This document shows, in pieces, positions 50,355 to 61,815 of a DNA stretch of 64,000 bases. Source of the DNA: Piliocolobus tephrosceles (Eukaryota; Chordata; Mammalia; Primates; Cercopithecidae); assembly GCF_002776525.5 (NCBI RefSeq), contig NC_045441.1, positions 111,192,325 to 111,256,324 on the forward strand. The letters are read 5' to 3'. A program made the translations under genes and the position numbers. Each line of letters opens with the position of its first letter. Position 1 is the first letter of the stretch. Below the pieces are notes generated by a model that saw only the letters and a list, made by a program, of their open reading frames with translations, searched no databases and was not told the origin of the DNA.

Positions 50355-50500
50355 TGTCACAGTAGGGCCTGTGGACTTCTTATCTCAGAATCACCTTAAA
50401 AGCTTATTAAAAGTGCAGAATGACAGGTCCTGCCCAAGGCCTATTGATTTGGAAGATTTGGGATTGTGGCCCAAGAACCTGCATTTAACAACATTCTTTG
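50355..50500 (+). mobile_element. hAT-Charlie (MER5-like) non-autonomous DNA transposon fragment
   Basis: CAGAATCACCTTAAAAGCTTATTAAAAGTGCAGA, CCTGCCCAAGGCCTATTGATTTGG and GTGGCCCAAGAACCTGCATTTAACAAC follow the order of a common hAT-type palindromic element ('cagaatcacctggggagcttgttaaaa...ctgattcagtaggtctgg...gaatctgcattttaacaag'). Terminal parts are missing. Confidence 0.6.
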
Positions 50501-50503
50501 GTG

Positions 50504-50527
50504 TTTTTTTTTTTTTTTTTTTTTTTT
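50504..50527. repeat. Poly(T) run of 24
   Basis: Uninterrupted T24 just after the hAT fragment. No Alu body attached. Confidence 0.95.
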
Positions 50528-51387
50528 GCAGACACTAAATATACGAAGTAGCCCTTTAAGTGAAAAGTGTCAGAGGAACCATTTCACAAGGGAAGATTGT
50601 GTTGCCTTTCAAAAGATTATGTGGTAGGAATCCAGCTATTAATTCAATTGAGGATAACCCCAGGGACTTATCTGAAGTTATTTAAATCCTGCAAAGTAAG
50701 GAGTTTGATGTGAGCTGTGGATGAGCACATGGATTTAATTTATTTTGGACATTATCAGGAGAAAATGGAGTAGCACTAATGGGAAAACCTGTGGCATTTC
50801 CTTCGAACAAACTGAAATGACAGCTTGTTCTTTTTAATAGGAATAAAATAATGGCTAAAAGAAGTGTGATCTGCTTAAAAACCAATGGTAATAAACTGAT
50901 AATATTCATAAAATGGTATATCACATGGGGTTTTGATTAATAAATACAAATGATGAGTTATATTGAGGCCGAAGGGAAGGAACACCAGGAGGGAAGCAGA
51001 AACATTCAATCAATACCCCAGAGTCTATCAGTCTAGATTAGGCCTCTGCACATTTTATTTTCTTGCACCAGCCCCAGGTAGTTGACTATCACTTTGTTTC
51101 TGTTGTGTTTCCCTGCTACAGTCTTAACTTCAGTCCCATAGCTTGCTGTGAAAAGATTCACCGAACTCTAACCACATCCTGCTCTGCTTAATCTCAACAA
51201 ACTCAGAGTCTCTGAATTTTGAACCTAGTAACTGTGCAGTGTCCTACCAAATTCCAGCAAAAATGACAAATGACTGGAAACTTAGAAAATTGTGAAACTA
51301 CAAACACTACTGACAATTGTTCTCTTTAAATAAAACCAAAATAAAAATGGAATTAAGAGATAAGCCTTTATAAAAGATGTGATTTCT

Positions 51388-52660
51388 AAATAAAGAAAAC
51401 TTACAATTCAACAACAAAACTACAAATAACCCAATTTAAAAATGTAGAAAGTATTTGAATAATCATTTATTCAAGGAATAGACATGAGAGGCCAATAAAC
51501 CCAAAAAATGACGTGACACATACATCATCAGTCATCAGGGACTGCAAATAAAAACCACAATGAGATAATGCCTCACACCCACTGGGATGGCTAGAATCAA
51601 AAATTCAGATAACAAAATAATGTTTGTGAAGATGCACAGAAACCAAATCTCTCATATCGTGATGATGAGAAAGTAAACTGGCACAGCTGTTTTGGAAAAC
51701 TGGCATCAGCTGATTAAACATGGAGTTACCATATGACCCAACAATTCTACTCTTAGGTTTACACTCAAGGGAGACAAAAACATGTTCACATCAAAACACA
51801 TATGCAAATGTTTATGGCAGCACTATTCAAAACAGTTAAAAAATGGAGAAAAACCTCAAATGCCCATAAAGCAATGAGTAGATTTTTAAAAGTGATATGT
51901 CTATATAATAAAATTTATTCAATCTTAAGACGGAACAAAATACTAATACATGCCAAAACATGGATGAACCTTGAAAACACTGAGCTAAATAAATAAAGCA
52001 GGCAAATCTGTAAAGATAAAACCTAGATTAGTGTTTGCATAGGGATGGAGGCAGGAAATAGGGGGTGATAATTAAAGGATATGATGTTTCTTTTGGAAGT
52101 GATAAAAATGTTCTAAAATTGACCATAGTGGTGGTTGCATATATCTACTGTTAAAATAAAACTTCAGACAAATTAAATTTAACTGAGTTTAATTGAGCAA
52201 GGAAAAAATCACTAATTGGGAAGCCCCCAGAATCACAGCAGACTCAGAGACTCCAGGGATGCCTTGTAGTCAGAACAAATTTATAGACAAAAGAGAAAAG
52301 TGATGTACAGAACTTGGAAGTGAGGTACAGAAACAGCTGGATTGGTTACAACTTGGCATTTCCCTTATTTGAACACAGTTTGAACACTCAGCAGTGTATG
52401 AGTGGTTGATGTATGGCTGCTGGAATTGGCCAAGACTCAGCTATTGTTACAGGTGCATACTCCTAAGTTAGGTTTTCAGTCTCGCCTATCTATTAAGTTA
52501 GGTTATGGTTTGTATATAAGGACTCAAACATAGAAGTATGGAGTCCTTCTCAGGCCATATTTAGTTTGCTTTAACACTATGAATGTATTAAAAACCATTA
52601 AGTTGTACACTTTGAGTGAATTATATGGTATATGAACTATATTTCAGATAAGGTATTAAA
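51388..52660 (+). mobile_element. LINE-1 3' part (L1M-type), split by an LTR
   Basis: Old L1 in normal order: ACTTACAATTCAACAAC, AATAACCCAATTTAAAAATG, GACTGCAAATAAAAACCACAATGAGATAATGCCTCACACCC, CATATGACCCAACAATTCTACTC, AACATGGATGAACCTTGAAAACACTGAG. It then resumes after the inserted LTR with ATGTATTAAAAACCATTAAGTTGTACACTTTG. The peptide trace MAALFKTVKKW near 51810 corresponds to ORF2. No usable reading frame remains. Confidence 0.88.
52149..52576 (-). mobile_element. ERV1-type solo LTR inserted in the L1
   Basis: Begins TG (52149) and ends CA (52576) on the plus strand. The L1 text continues across it with CTAC before and CTAT after, consistent with a 4-bp target duplication (ERV1 habit). 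Minus-strand reading gives TATAAATTTG and an ATTAAA-like poly(A) signal (GCTCAATTAAACTC), so the element points left. The blocks GATTGGTTACAACTTGGCATTTCCC and GGAATTGGCCAAGACTCAGCTATTGTTAC belong to a known primate LTR group that I cannot name with certainty. Confidence 0.75.
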
Positions 52661-53410
52661 ATGTAATTAGGATTTCTTTCTATCTGTAGCCTAACTTATT
52701 TCTTAGTAATTCCACAAGCATTGATCCAGTATGTACAAATACATGCTGATAATTATTTATTTAGATGCTGTCAGTTATTGATGTTTCCATATGTATTCGT
52801 CTTCTATACTTCCACTCCATTTTCAGAAGGTAGCCAGACTTAGCCCCCTCTCATCTAAAGGGAATTTACTAGCCTGGCAGAAAGTATCTTGATAATATCC
52901 CTCCAAGTTCCTTATTCTTAATCCTGAAGTCCTGGAGTGGGTTATTAAGTAGAAGCAGAGAGGGGAAGAGGCAGCAAGATGGAAGAAAAAAATTGTATCT
53001 CTTCACTGTGGAGGAGAAAGCAGCCTATGGGTCATGTAGGCATTGAGATCACATTCATCCTGTCTTGCAGAATCCTGAATAGGTGACTTGGCCAAGAGGA
53101 TGAATGGATTTATGGTAATGCTAGGAAGGCTGTATTTTAAGAACCATATTTCTTGGTCTCATTCCCCAAGCATAGCTTGGAAGAATCAGCACTTCAAAGA
53201 ATCATGTGTGTCAGAACCCCAGCACCTCAGTGGTAATCAATGTGGGCCAAAGTTAAATGCTTCCATTTTGGGTGGTATTTTGTTTTGCAAATATTTAGTA
53301 AACATTTGCCACATTGGCAGTAGGTGAAGAGAAAGTTCCAGCAAGATTTAAAGCACATTTCCTGAACATCTAGCATGAGAAGTCAGAATAAGGTTAGTTT
53401 GATATAAATA
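52661..53410. other. Unique DNA
   Basis: No repeat recognised. 53040-53330 is less AT-rich with a 79-codon open frame lacking any motif. Confidence 0.45.
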
Positions 53411-53702
53411 ATATTTTATTGATTGATTGACTGAGGCAGAGTCTTACTCTGTTGCCCAGGCTGGAGTGCAGTGGCGTGATCTCAGCTTACTGCAAACTCT
53501 GCCTCCCAGGTTCTCCTGCCTCAGCTTCCCGAGCGTCTAGGATTACAGACATGCACCACCACGCCAGGCTGTTTTGTATTTTTAGTAGAGAGACGTTTTA
53601 CCATATTGGCTAGGCTGGTCTCAAACTCCTGACCTCAAGTGATCTGTCTGCCTCAGCATCCCAAAGTGCTGGAATTGCAAGCTTGAGTTACCATGCCTGG
53701 CT
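53411..53702 (-). mobile_element. Full-length Alu, antisense, degraded tail
   Basis: Body from GAGGCAGAGTCTTACTCTGTTGCCC to CATGCCTGGCTAAG. The tail has decayed to TTTTATTGATTGATTGACT. A small deletion in the right monomer removes bases around CCCAGGTTCTCCTGCC, relative to CCCAGGTTCAAGC...CTCCTGCC. S-type wording. Confidence 0.93.
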
Positions 53703-54145
53703 AAGAAAATTTTAAAGTTTAACATTTTTTTTTTTTAACCTGTCAACATCATACGTATTCTAAGAACTGCATTCCTGACATTACATTAAATAATAATCAA
53801 AATAATAAAACATAGCTGTTTTTCCTCAAAAATTCACATTAAATTCATGTAATAGACAGCAATATTTGTGATATAATATATGTTCTACATTGTATCACAG
53901 CATACTTTCAGGAACCTGCATTAACTGTAACAGTTAGCCAGGGTTCCATTGCTAAAGGGGACTCACAGGAATCCAAAGCAATGTTGACAAATGGATGCCT
54001 CGTTGAAGAAAAAAGGAGAAAATATAGTGAAAGCATTAAAATTAGCATACCTATCAGAGCTCTGGCTGCCTCACAGAAGGGGTACTGTAAGGCCAGTGCC
54101 AACTCAGAATGTCCTTTCTACGGGGATATATTGGATGTATGTGCT

Positions 54146-54191
<46 letters not shown>

Positions 54192-55655
54192 TTATCTCTC
54201 TGTCTCATTCTTTCAAGGTACATGGGGAACCCTGACACCAAGGAAACCAAGATGAAATCTTGAGCAGGGTTTTCCTGGTCATGTAAATATATTCTTGCGA
54301 TGTCAGGATCTTCAGTGTAATATCCTCCAGGGGTCTCACTGAGACCAAGAGCAAATCATCAGTCTCACTGTTACCAATAAGGAAGGTTGATGAACTGGGG
54401 CAAAATGACCTCAAACTGCTCAGATCCATGGTTACAAAGCAGCACTCTTAATGTGGTATTGTACATTTTATGTTTAACTAGGGCCAGTGCTCTACAGCCA
54501 CTTTAGAAAACCAATTTAGTCCAATTCTAAGCCTGCTGAATTAACACTCACAGCACAGAAATTTATTAAGAAAGTGTTTCCAAAGCCTTCTGGAGAGATG
54601 CAGTTCTTGAGATTTGTATGATCTTTGCTTTGAGAAATTCTACAAACTCATCCAACTAAGCCCTGATAGGCATAGTGAGACTGGATTAGATATTAGACTT
54701 ACATAATTCTATTAGCTCAAGGTCAGTTTTAGTTGACTTCTTACAGAGTCACTTTCCCAGTCTTACAGTCAAGTAAAATAATCAGCCCCTGTAGAATTTG
54801 TTTCTGAAACTACTTCTCAAATATGCTAAGATTTTACATTATCAACCAACACCAACACTAGGAGTACCATCTGAGCCAACCACATCCCCAGTGATGGAAT
54901 ATTCTGCACTTTCTCTCAGAAAATGTTCTATGTTTCCAAAGTCTAGAAGGTGCTTTGAAGTTTGGTCTGAAAAATTTCCTTTTTATTCTTTTCAGGCATT
55001 TTTCATGAACAGTCCTAAAAGTTTCTACATTTGCCCTTCTAAAAGATTCTTTCCTCCCAAGGCAATAAAAGTTTCTTTTTACTCTTGAGTGCCTTATTGC
55101 AGCATATTTTCTAGTTGGTTTTATATCTGGTTATATATGTGGCAGGTATGATGGTTTTCATTTTAATAGTACATAAAATTCAGGAGTACAAAATTAATTT
55201 AAATCATGCATCTCCAATTCCTGTACTTAATGGGAAACTTAATGTCTTGAATTTCTGATACACTTTATGTAATCAAGTAATTTTAGAATTACTTCTAGAT
55301 CTTGATTAAGTGACTTCAATGTCTTTAGAATGACAAGAGATACATAGAAATAGGTGTATTGCTTCTTAATACCCTCCAAACAGTGAGGCGTATTTACATT
55401 TCAGAGCAAGAGGTAAAGGTGGGTGAGTCACATTGTTAAACTTATTGGAATCTTTATGGTCTCAGATAGGAAGCTGTAATTCTAAATTTACTAATATATG
55501 TCTGGGTCTTTGCCTTCAGCAATAGGTATAAAGTCATTAATGGATTATTTTCTATTTAACTGCCACATTAGGTAAAGCAAAAATGATCTGGGGCAATATG
55601 TGGGGGAGTTATATTCCACTATTTTTTACATTTTATCTTCAACATCTATCATGAA
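53703..55655. other. Unique DNA with TG microsatellite
   Basis: Contains (TG)n at 54149-54189. 54800-55080 is an open, moderately GC-richer stretch (96 codons) without recognised domain. No repeats recognised. Confidence 0.45.
54149..54189. repeat. (TG)n microsatellite
   Basis: About 20 uninterrupted TG units. It generates Cys-Val repeats in two frames, which are not protein features. Confidence 0.95.
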
Positions 55656-55659
55656 GATA

Positions 55660-55862
55660 ATAACCACAATAAGCATACCATTTATTAAGCACATATTAAG
55701 TGTCAGGTTGTGTGACATCTTTATACTGATTCTATCTAATCCTCATAACAGTGATGTAAGTATCATTATGTCTATTTTATAACAGAGGAAAAAAGAATAA
55801 GAAGATAGCTTAAGGGCCATGTAAAGATAATATCTAAATTGGAATTTTAATCCACATCTCAG
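55660..55862 (-). mobile_element. MIR, nearly full length
   Basis: Antisense MIR in order: CATTTATTAAGCACATATTAAGTGTCAGG, TCTATCTAATCCTCATAACAGTGATGTAAGTATCATTATG, CTATTTTATAACAGAGG, then a GCTTAAGGGCC block and GGAATTTTAATCCACATCTC. Old and diverged. Confidence 0.8.
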
Positions 55863-57244
55863 GGATTTAAGAGATAATATTTACTTATTAGATACTGTTT
55901 GTCTTCATCTCTTCTTCAAAGTAGTTTCCACAGCTAGAATTTTGCTTTTATTTGTACAATGTTTTGATTCATGTAAACGATGTAGTTTGTTGGATGTGTC
56001 TCCTCATTTCTGTCTTCCACACATCCCCCATTCCAGAAACATAAGACAAAGTTATATGTGGCACAATAATTGCCGGAAATTTATGATTTATTTCTCTTGC
56101 TCTATGTGTCTGCAAGAAACAGGTATTCTTCAATCTCATTTTAAAGAGGTAATTAAGCTTTTGCATTTCCTCTGGGCTTTGCTACAGCACAGTAGTGTCC
56201 AGGACCTCTGAAAAGAAAATTCTTAGTCCAATCTTATATGCTTTAATTAAAACAACAAAACAAAACCAAACACCTAGGCTGGAGGTGTGAATGTAGGAAT
56301 AGAAGTGTTTTGAGAGTTCCCACAGTGACTGAGAAGGGATTGAGATTTTGAAGGCCTTTCATCCTATTGGGCGATCTTGCTCCCCAGTAACTCTTGTCAG
56401 GTAGAGGACAGACCCTTGGAAGGCGGTGACTATGAGGTGCTGCCCCCCTTGGTAGCTGTGCTTGGGTGTTTCAGTCTGAATTCCTAAGCAAACAATTGAA
56501 TCTAAGCCAGGCACAAAGGCGGCAGAGTTGCCATCTTCAAGGGCCGCTCGGTCAGTCAGCATACCACCAGGAAGCTGTAGAGGAGAGAAGTAAGTCTTCA
56601 TACTGCAGTATTAAATGGATTTTAGAGAGCGAATAATTTCTCTTACCTTATCCCAAAGTACATAACTGAAAAAAATTACCTCATCTCTTTACCCAGAAAG
56701 TGGATACATGGAGCAGGGTTAGCATGGGTCAGAAAATAAAAAGGAATATGGTATTGACTATTTTATACCCTGGTATATTTATTGCACAAGATCCTTTCTA
56801 ACCCACACACACAACATTCTGAGGTAACGTTGTGGAAAATAAAGAGAGATAAGAGGAGAGTGAAGTGGGGCTTTTGCATAGTAAGCTTCCCTTTGGCCTC
56901 TGTGGAAAGGGAAATGCTCACATCCAGGTGTTGACCAGCAGTCAGTAGGCCATGGGTGTCTGCAGAGCACAATCAAGAAGAGAGGAGCACAGACAAGATG
57001 CACCTCTGAGTGGATCCTCCAGGAATGGTTGAAAATAGACCTAATTTCACATTTATTCTGGAAGACAGAATATTCACTCATCAAAGTGTGTGTGGATTGG
57101 AGAGGCTGGTGGATGGGACAGGGATTTACTTGGCAGATACATCTTAGCCTCTGTTACTTTGAATATTTGATTAACTAGATCTTTTTTCTTTTTGACATTT
57201 CTGGGTAACTGTTTATATAGTCATGGCCAGGCTATCTTTATAAC
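55863..57244. other. Unique DNA containing an exon-like open frame
   Basis: The frame at 56359-56601 is listed separately. 56850-57010 is also somewhat GC-richer with minus-strand frames of 69-101 codons but no motif. No repeat recognised. Confidence 0.45.
56359..56601 (-). other. Exon-like open frame of unknown identity
   Basis: Minus-strand 80-codon frame, clearly more GC-rich and CpG-containing than its surroundings. It has balanced amino-acid use (LPGGMLTDRAALEDGNSAAF, then PGLDSIVCLG and QGGQHLIVTAFQGS) unlike the Leu/Ile/Phe/Lys-rich chance frames of this window. A splice-acceptor-like CTTCTCTCCTCTACAG ends at 56575. No good donor is seen at the other end. It could be a decayed processed gene copy, a remnant of an ERV interior, or a real exon. 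I do not recognise the protein. Confidence 0.3.
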
Positions 57245-57254
57245 ACAGAATCTC

Positions 57255-57536
57255 GACCGGGCGCGGTGGCCCAAGCCTGTAATCCCAGCACTTTGGGAGG
57301 CAGAGGCAGGCAGATCATGAGGTCAGGAGATTGAGACCACCCTGGATAACATGGTGAAACCCCATCTCTACTAAAAATACAAAAAATTAGCCAGGCATGG
57401 TGGCGGGCGCCTGTAGTCCCAGCTACTCGGGAGGCTGAGGCAGGAGAATGGCATGAACCAGGGAGGCGGAGCTTGCAGGGAGCCGAGATCACGCAGCTGC
57501 ATTCCAGCATGGAAGACAGAGCAAGACTCAATCTCA

Positions 57537-57575
<39 letters not shown>
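57255..57575 (+). mobile_element. Young AluY, Old World monkey type, with (AAT)n tail
   Basis: Complete Alu starting GACCGGGCGCGGTGGCCCAAGCCTGTAATCC, CpG-rich. A perfect 10-bp target duplication ACAGAATCTC lies at 57245-57254 and 57576-57585. The tail has evolved into a pure AAT triplet run (57537-57575). The CAAGCCTG variant is an Old World monkey AluY mark. Right-arm text CGGAGCTTGCAGGGAGCCGAGATC is AluY-like. Confidence 0.95.
57537..57575. repeat. (AAT)n microsatellite in Alu tail
   Basis: About 13 AAT units replacing the poly(A) tail of the young Alu. A likely polymorphic marker. Confidence 0.95.
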
Positions 57576-57577
<2 letters not shown>

Positions 57578-57585
57578 AGAATCTC

Positions 57586-60238
57586 TCTGGCTTCCACTGT
57601 ACAGCTGAAACTGGCATAAGCCTAGGTGCCAGAGGTGGTTATGTAGATGCATGGAAACAAAAGTATTCCATAATTTTTCTGTATTTTTTGACTCTAGAAA
57701 GTGTTTGTGTGAATACTAAAGCATTACTGATAGACATCTGAATATATTGTGTAGCTCATTTTGTTGTTCCATTACCCCACCACTTAATGCATTAAAATCA
57801 TGTGATACTTAGTTCATTTAATAATACAAAAGGACCAGATTAAAATCTTTGAGATTAATATGTGCAACTTAATTTTGGCATTCAGAAATCACTTTGATAT
57901 TCTTAGAGCTCTGCCAGCTTTTTAATTTTCTATTTCCAAATCCATATATTAAAATAATTTTAAAGCTGGGAAGAGCGATATACATCATTTTGTCCATTCT
58001 ATCCATTTTATATATGGGAAAATAGAAATATAAAATAACAAATAGTGATAACATCTTCAGCCAAATTTTAAACTATTTTCATTGTGATCTATTCTGTTTT
58101 CTTCATCTCTTTTAATTAAAAGCATATGAAACATTGTTGTAAAGAATTTGGAATGCTATAGTCAGAGGTGTATTAAATCATGTAAGTGTTAATTAGAACT
58201 AGAAGGAGGACGATAGCTCAACATCTAATTTTTTGTTCAATCAGTAACTTTCTTGCTGAACTCAACAGAGTTGCCTCCTGTGATGGAAAGGGAGTGGAAG
58301 AACAGAATGGGCCTGCACAGAAAGCTTCCGGCCTCCACATCCACCCTGTAAAAATAAACATGGGAAGCTGTGTTTTCACATTCTTTGTATGTAGGTTTCC
58401 ATTGACCATTTGGGTTCAAGATACAGTGCCAGTGCGCAAACCAATTTATAGAATTCTAATGAGTGGTCATTTATATGCACTGCCAACACTGAAGTAAACT
58501 TTAATATTGCCTGTCACTTACTTATAAGCTCATTCACCTTAGATTTGTAGTCCTCGACATTCTTACTTCATTCTGCGTTTCATAATATATTATCTGTCTT
58601 AGTCTTCTTGTGATCTTTACACTTAGAAAGAGTTCACATTTTTTAATACATGAAAATGGCTTCATATGTAGGCCTAAAATCCCCTGATCTTCTTTCATAA
58701 TTTTCCTTTTCATACAGTCCTGAGAACTAATTTATAATGTATTTTTATACCTTTGCTTTGTTTGACATAGTCAAGATGGTCTGATACATCTAGGATAAAC
58801 TGCTTGCCATTTCCCAGGCAAGCCATTCATTTCTCTGCCTCTTTGCTTTGTTGCACTCTTTTTTTTTACCCCATAATTATTTCCCACTTGTCTAGTTAAT
58901 ACACTCAAGGGGTCACCTCTTGTACCATGATTTTCAGTACTATCAGCAAAGACATTTCTCTCCTATGCACTTACAGACATTGTACTCAACCTCACTATTG
59001 TGAGGGATAATTGTCCCGTAGCACAAGGTCTTGTCCAAAGGCCCTTACGAGACCTCTTCAACTGTAAATCTTTCAATATTTTGTTACTATGGCAAACTCA
59101 AAGATTAAATGTAGCTCTGTTTCTTCTACCCCATAATTCCTTATTTTTATTGCTGTTAATTTTCTGTGTTGATAATTTTGAAATTATCTGAAACTTAAGT
59201 TAAACATGTGAAGTGCTAACTTTGTCATACTCCTGGTGGTAATGTTCTGCATGTTCTCAAAGACGTGTTAATGTCCTCATCCCCACTTTCTGTTTGTCCT
59301 ATTTTTATCATTTTAGACATTTCATATTTCTCTTTTTTTAATTTTTCCTATTAAATCTTGTGTTTGATCATTCTTACTGTTATGTTCTCTATATTCTCCA
59401 TATGTAAAATTATTTCTCCTTAGTGTAATAATATTATTAGTCTTTCAACTCTGAGCATTTGCCTTCTAAATGTAGAAGGCAAAAATTTGAAATGTTAACT
59501 TTCAAATTTAAAACAATTTAACTTACATTAGCATGGCTCAAGTTTTTCGTGGTGAGTATGTATATTTCGTTCCAACTAAATACATCCTATAATTTTCTAG
59601 GGTTACCGACAAGAGCTGCAAAAATAGGATTGTACATGTTGTTGTTGGAAAATATTCATAACTATTATTTACTAAATTTAGCCTCTTCACAAGCTTTAGG
59701 TATTTTTCTGTTCACATAATTTATATAAATTAATGACTGGAATTTATGTGATCCTCAATATTTTATAATAAAATTTCAAAAGCTTTATCTTACTGAAAAT
59801 ATACAATACCTTTTTCAAATAAGTAGGATGAATCATATCATCTCCATTTTCAAGTGGATAAAATAAAATTCATAGAAGTCAAATAACCTCAATTACTATT
59901 ATTATTGTTTTACTCTGAAAAATTTCCTTGGATTTCATTACCTCTTTGCATGTGTTTGTCTTGTAAAATGAATGTCTCATATTTAATCACCAATAATTTA
60001 TTTGATTTGCTGTTCAGTGTTAATAACAAAATGTATTTTGTTGAAATTTTCCCCAAAATTAATTATATATTATTAGTACATTTAAAACGCCTATCCCTGT
60101 AATCCTTCTGCCATTTCCACTGTGGTGCTTATTATGTGCCTATGTTAGCATGGTCCTAGTCAGCACAGCATCTGTGCCATGCTCTTTCACCATTTTGGGC
60201 TTCCTTAATCCTGTGAGGGAGAATTAATCACTACATTC
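57586..60238. other. 2.6 kb unique AT-rich DNA with a double hairpin
   Basis: No interspersed repeat recognised with confidence. A diverged 'gctgggaagagcgatatacatcattttgtcc' phrase near 57966 could be an ancient SINE/LINE scrap. Two abutting perfect hairpins at 59458-59509 are listed separately. Confidence 0.45.
59458..59509. other. Two abutting perfect inverted repeats
   Basis: Hairpin 1: TTTGCCTTCTA / TAGAAGGCAAA, 11-bp stem with loop AATG (59458-59483). Hairpin 2: AAATTTGAAA / TTTCAAATTT, 10-bp stem with loop TGTTAAC (59483-59509). They share one base. No mobile-element context is recognised. Confidence 0.9.
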
Positions 60239-60652
60239 TGTATTAGTTTCCTCAGACTGCCATAAGAAAATACCATACACTGGGTGGCTTAAACAATATA
60301 AATTTATTTTTTTATAATTTCAGAGGCCGGGAAATCCAAGTTCAGGGTGTTTCATTCTGAGGCCTCTTTTCTTGGTTTAGAGTCAACTGCCAGTTTGTTG
60401 TGTGCTCACATGACCTCTTCTTTGTGTGTGTGTGTGGAGAGAGAGAGAGAAACACACACAGAGAGAAAGAGAGAGAGACTATCTTCCTCTTATTATAAGC
60501 CTCCAATTCTACCAGATTAAGGCCTTAACTTTATGACCTCGTTTAACCCTAATTAATTCCTCATAGGCCCGGTCTCCAATTACAGGCATGTTAGGTTGCT
60601 GCTTCTACACAGGAATTTTTTTGGGGGGGACACAAACATTCGGTCCATAACA
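60239..60652 (-). mobile_element. MLT1A/B-like LTR, antisense
   Basis: TGTATTAGTTTCCTCAGACTGCC, CACTGGGTGGCTTAAACAATATAAATTTATT, GACCTCGTTTAACCCTAATTAATTCCTC and GGGGACACAAACATTCGGTCCATAACA mark both ends of a complete antisense MLT1. A GT/GA/CA-rich stretch (60421-60478) has expanded inside it. Flanking 5-mers CATTC and TATCT do not match, so the target duplication has decayed. Confidence 0.88.
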
Positions 60653-61616
60653 TATCTCCACACGAATTCTTCACACCTCATACCTGGCATGGCCTATCTC
60701 TAACATCTAATTGTACCTAATAGCTTTGATCAAATTATATCAAATATCTTTCTCTTTTCCCTACTATGGAAAAATAGAATTTCTTTCTATTTACCTATAT
60801 TTTTGTTCTCTCTTGGCACACAGATATACCTTCACAAAATGATGTTTGCTATTTTTTCCCATTTTTCTAGCCAGATCTGCATAATTCTCCATTATTTGGT
60901 GTTTTATGCTGTTAGTGTCCTCAAGCACCCAATGCACTCCTTCAAAATGTTAGGAATTATTCATTATAAAGAGCGCATCAGCAGGCCAACAGATGAAGAG
61001 ACCTTTTCTTTAGTAGCTCCAGAATGCTGTAATATTTACTCTAAGATCGCTAATTCTTATTTTGTTTATCTCCACACCCCTCCCACCCCCCCAGCCCCCC
61101 ACCACAAACACACAGACCAACCCTTATTCCTTTTCCTTTCCTTGTATGCCTTTTTTGTTTTCTGGCAGATATTGGTTTTAAATTATTCAATTGTACTTAA
61201 TATATTTTGATGCCATTTTAACGGAGATGTTTACCTTTTAGTACCACTGGTCACAGATATAATTTTGTATGATATTTCTATTTTTTTAACTTTTATTTGA
61301 CTTCCTAACCAGATTATTTATATAAACAACTCTCATTTTAAATATCATCTCTCTTATATCGTATTTGCTTCTTCAGTCTATAGTCTGTTTTCTTAATCTG
61401 AAGTTGACACCAAACACAAATAGCCTTCAGCTATCTTGCCATCTTCATGATTCTGAAATAGGTTTATCATTATAATCATCATTTTAAGATGCAGAAACTT
61501 CATGAGAAATTATGTAAAATATTTAGATTTACATAGTTATTAAATGGCAGAGCCATAAATGCAGCTCACTACTCCCTACAGATGAAGAAAATAAAGGATG
61601 GAAAACAGAAATATCT
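60653..61616. other. Unique DNA with MIR
   Basis: A MIR lies at 61455-61570 (listed). 60803-61210 is a 135-codon open frame that crosses a C-rich stretch (61076-61100); no motif, treated as chance. Confidence 0.5.
61455..61570 (-). mobile_element. MIR core
   Basis: Antisense MIR: TCATCATTTTAAGATGCAGAAACTTCATGAG, TTTACATAGTTATTAAATGGCAGAGCC, ATAAATGCAG. Confidence 0.7.
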
Positions 61617-61815
61617 TATTTAACAGACTAATACTTTTTGGAAATTATATACCAGAATAGATATATTCCAGATACCATATTCTGGGCCATATAGCAATTC
61701 TAAAAACACCAACAACTCATAGGACACTAATTGTGCTCTTTAATCACAGTGAAATTAAGTTAGAAGTATATAACAAAAGAGAAAAATAGCTATTAGATAA
61801 CTATAGAAATAACAA
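61617..61815 (+). mobile_element. LINE-1 (L1M-type) internal fragment
   Basis: Diverged L1 text: CCATATTCTGGGCCATATAGCAATTC, CTTTAATCACAGTGAAATTAAGTTAGAAGTATATAACAAAAGAG. Corresponds to the L1 internal region also represented, in the other orientation, near 5.5 kb. Confidence 0.65.

Larger units (their letters stand above)
49046..51387. other. Mostly unique DNA with a DNA-transposon scrap and poly(T)
   Basis: 49430-49640 is less AT-rich (GGAGAGAGAGAGGCAG, CATGGAGGTCCCAGCC) and might be an LTR remnant, unconfirmed. A MER5/Charlie-type fragment and a T24 run are listed separately. The rest is unrecognised. Confidence 0.45.

Noticed and set aside
53981..54263. Cys-Val repeat peptides
   Set aside because: Direct translation of the (TG)n microsatellite at 54149-54189.
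60803..61210. 135-codon plus-strand frame
   Set aside because: AT-rich composition apart from a C-rich simple stretch that yields a Pro/Thr/His patch; no motif or homology recognised.
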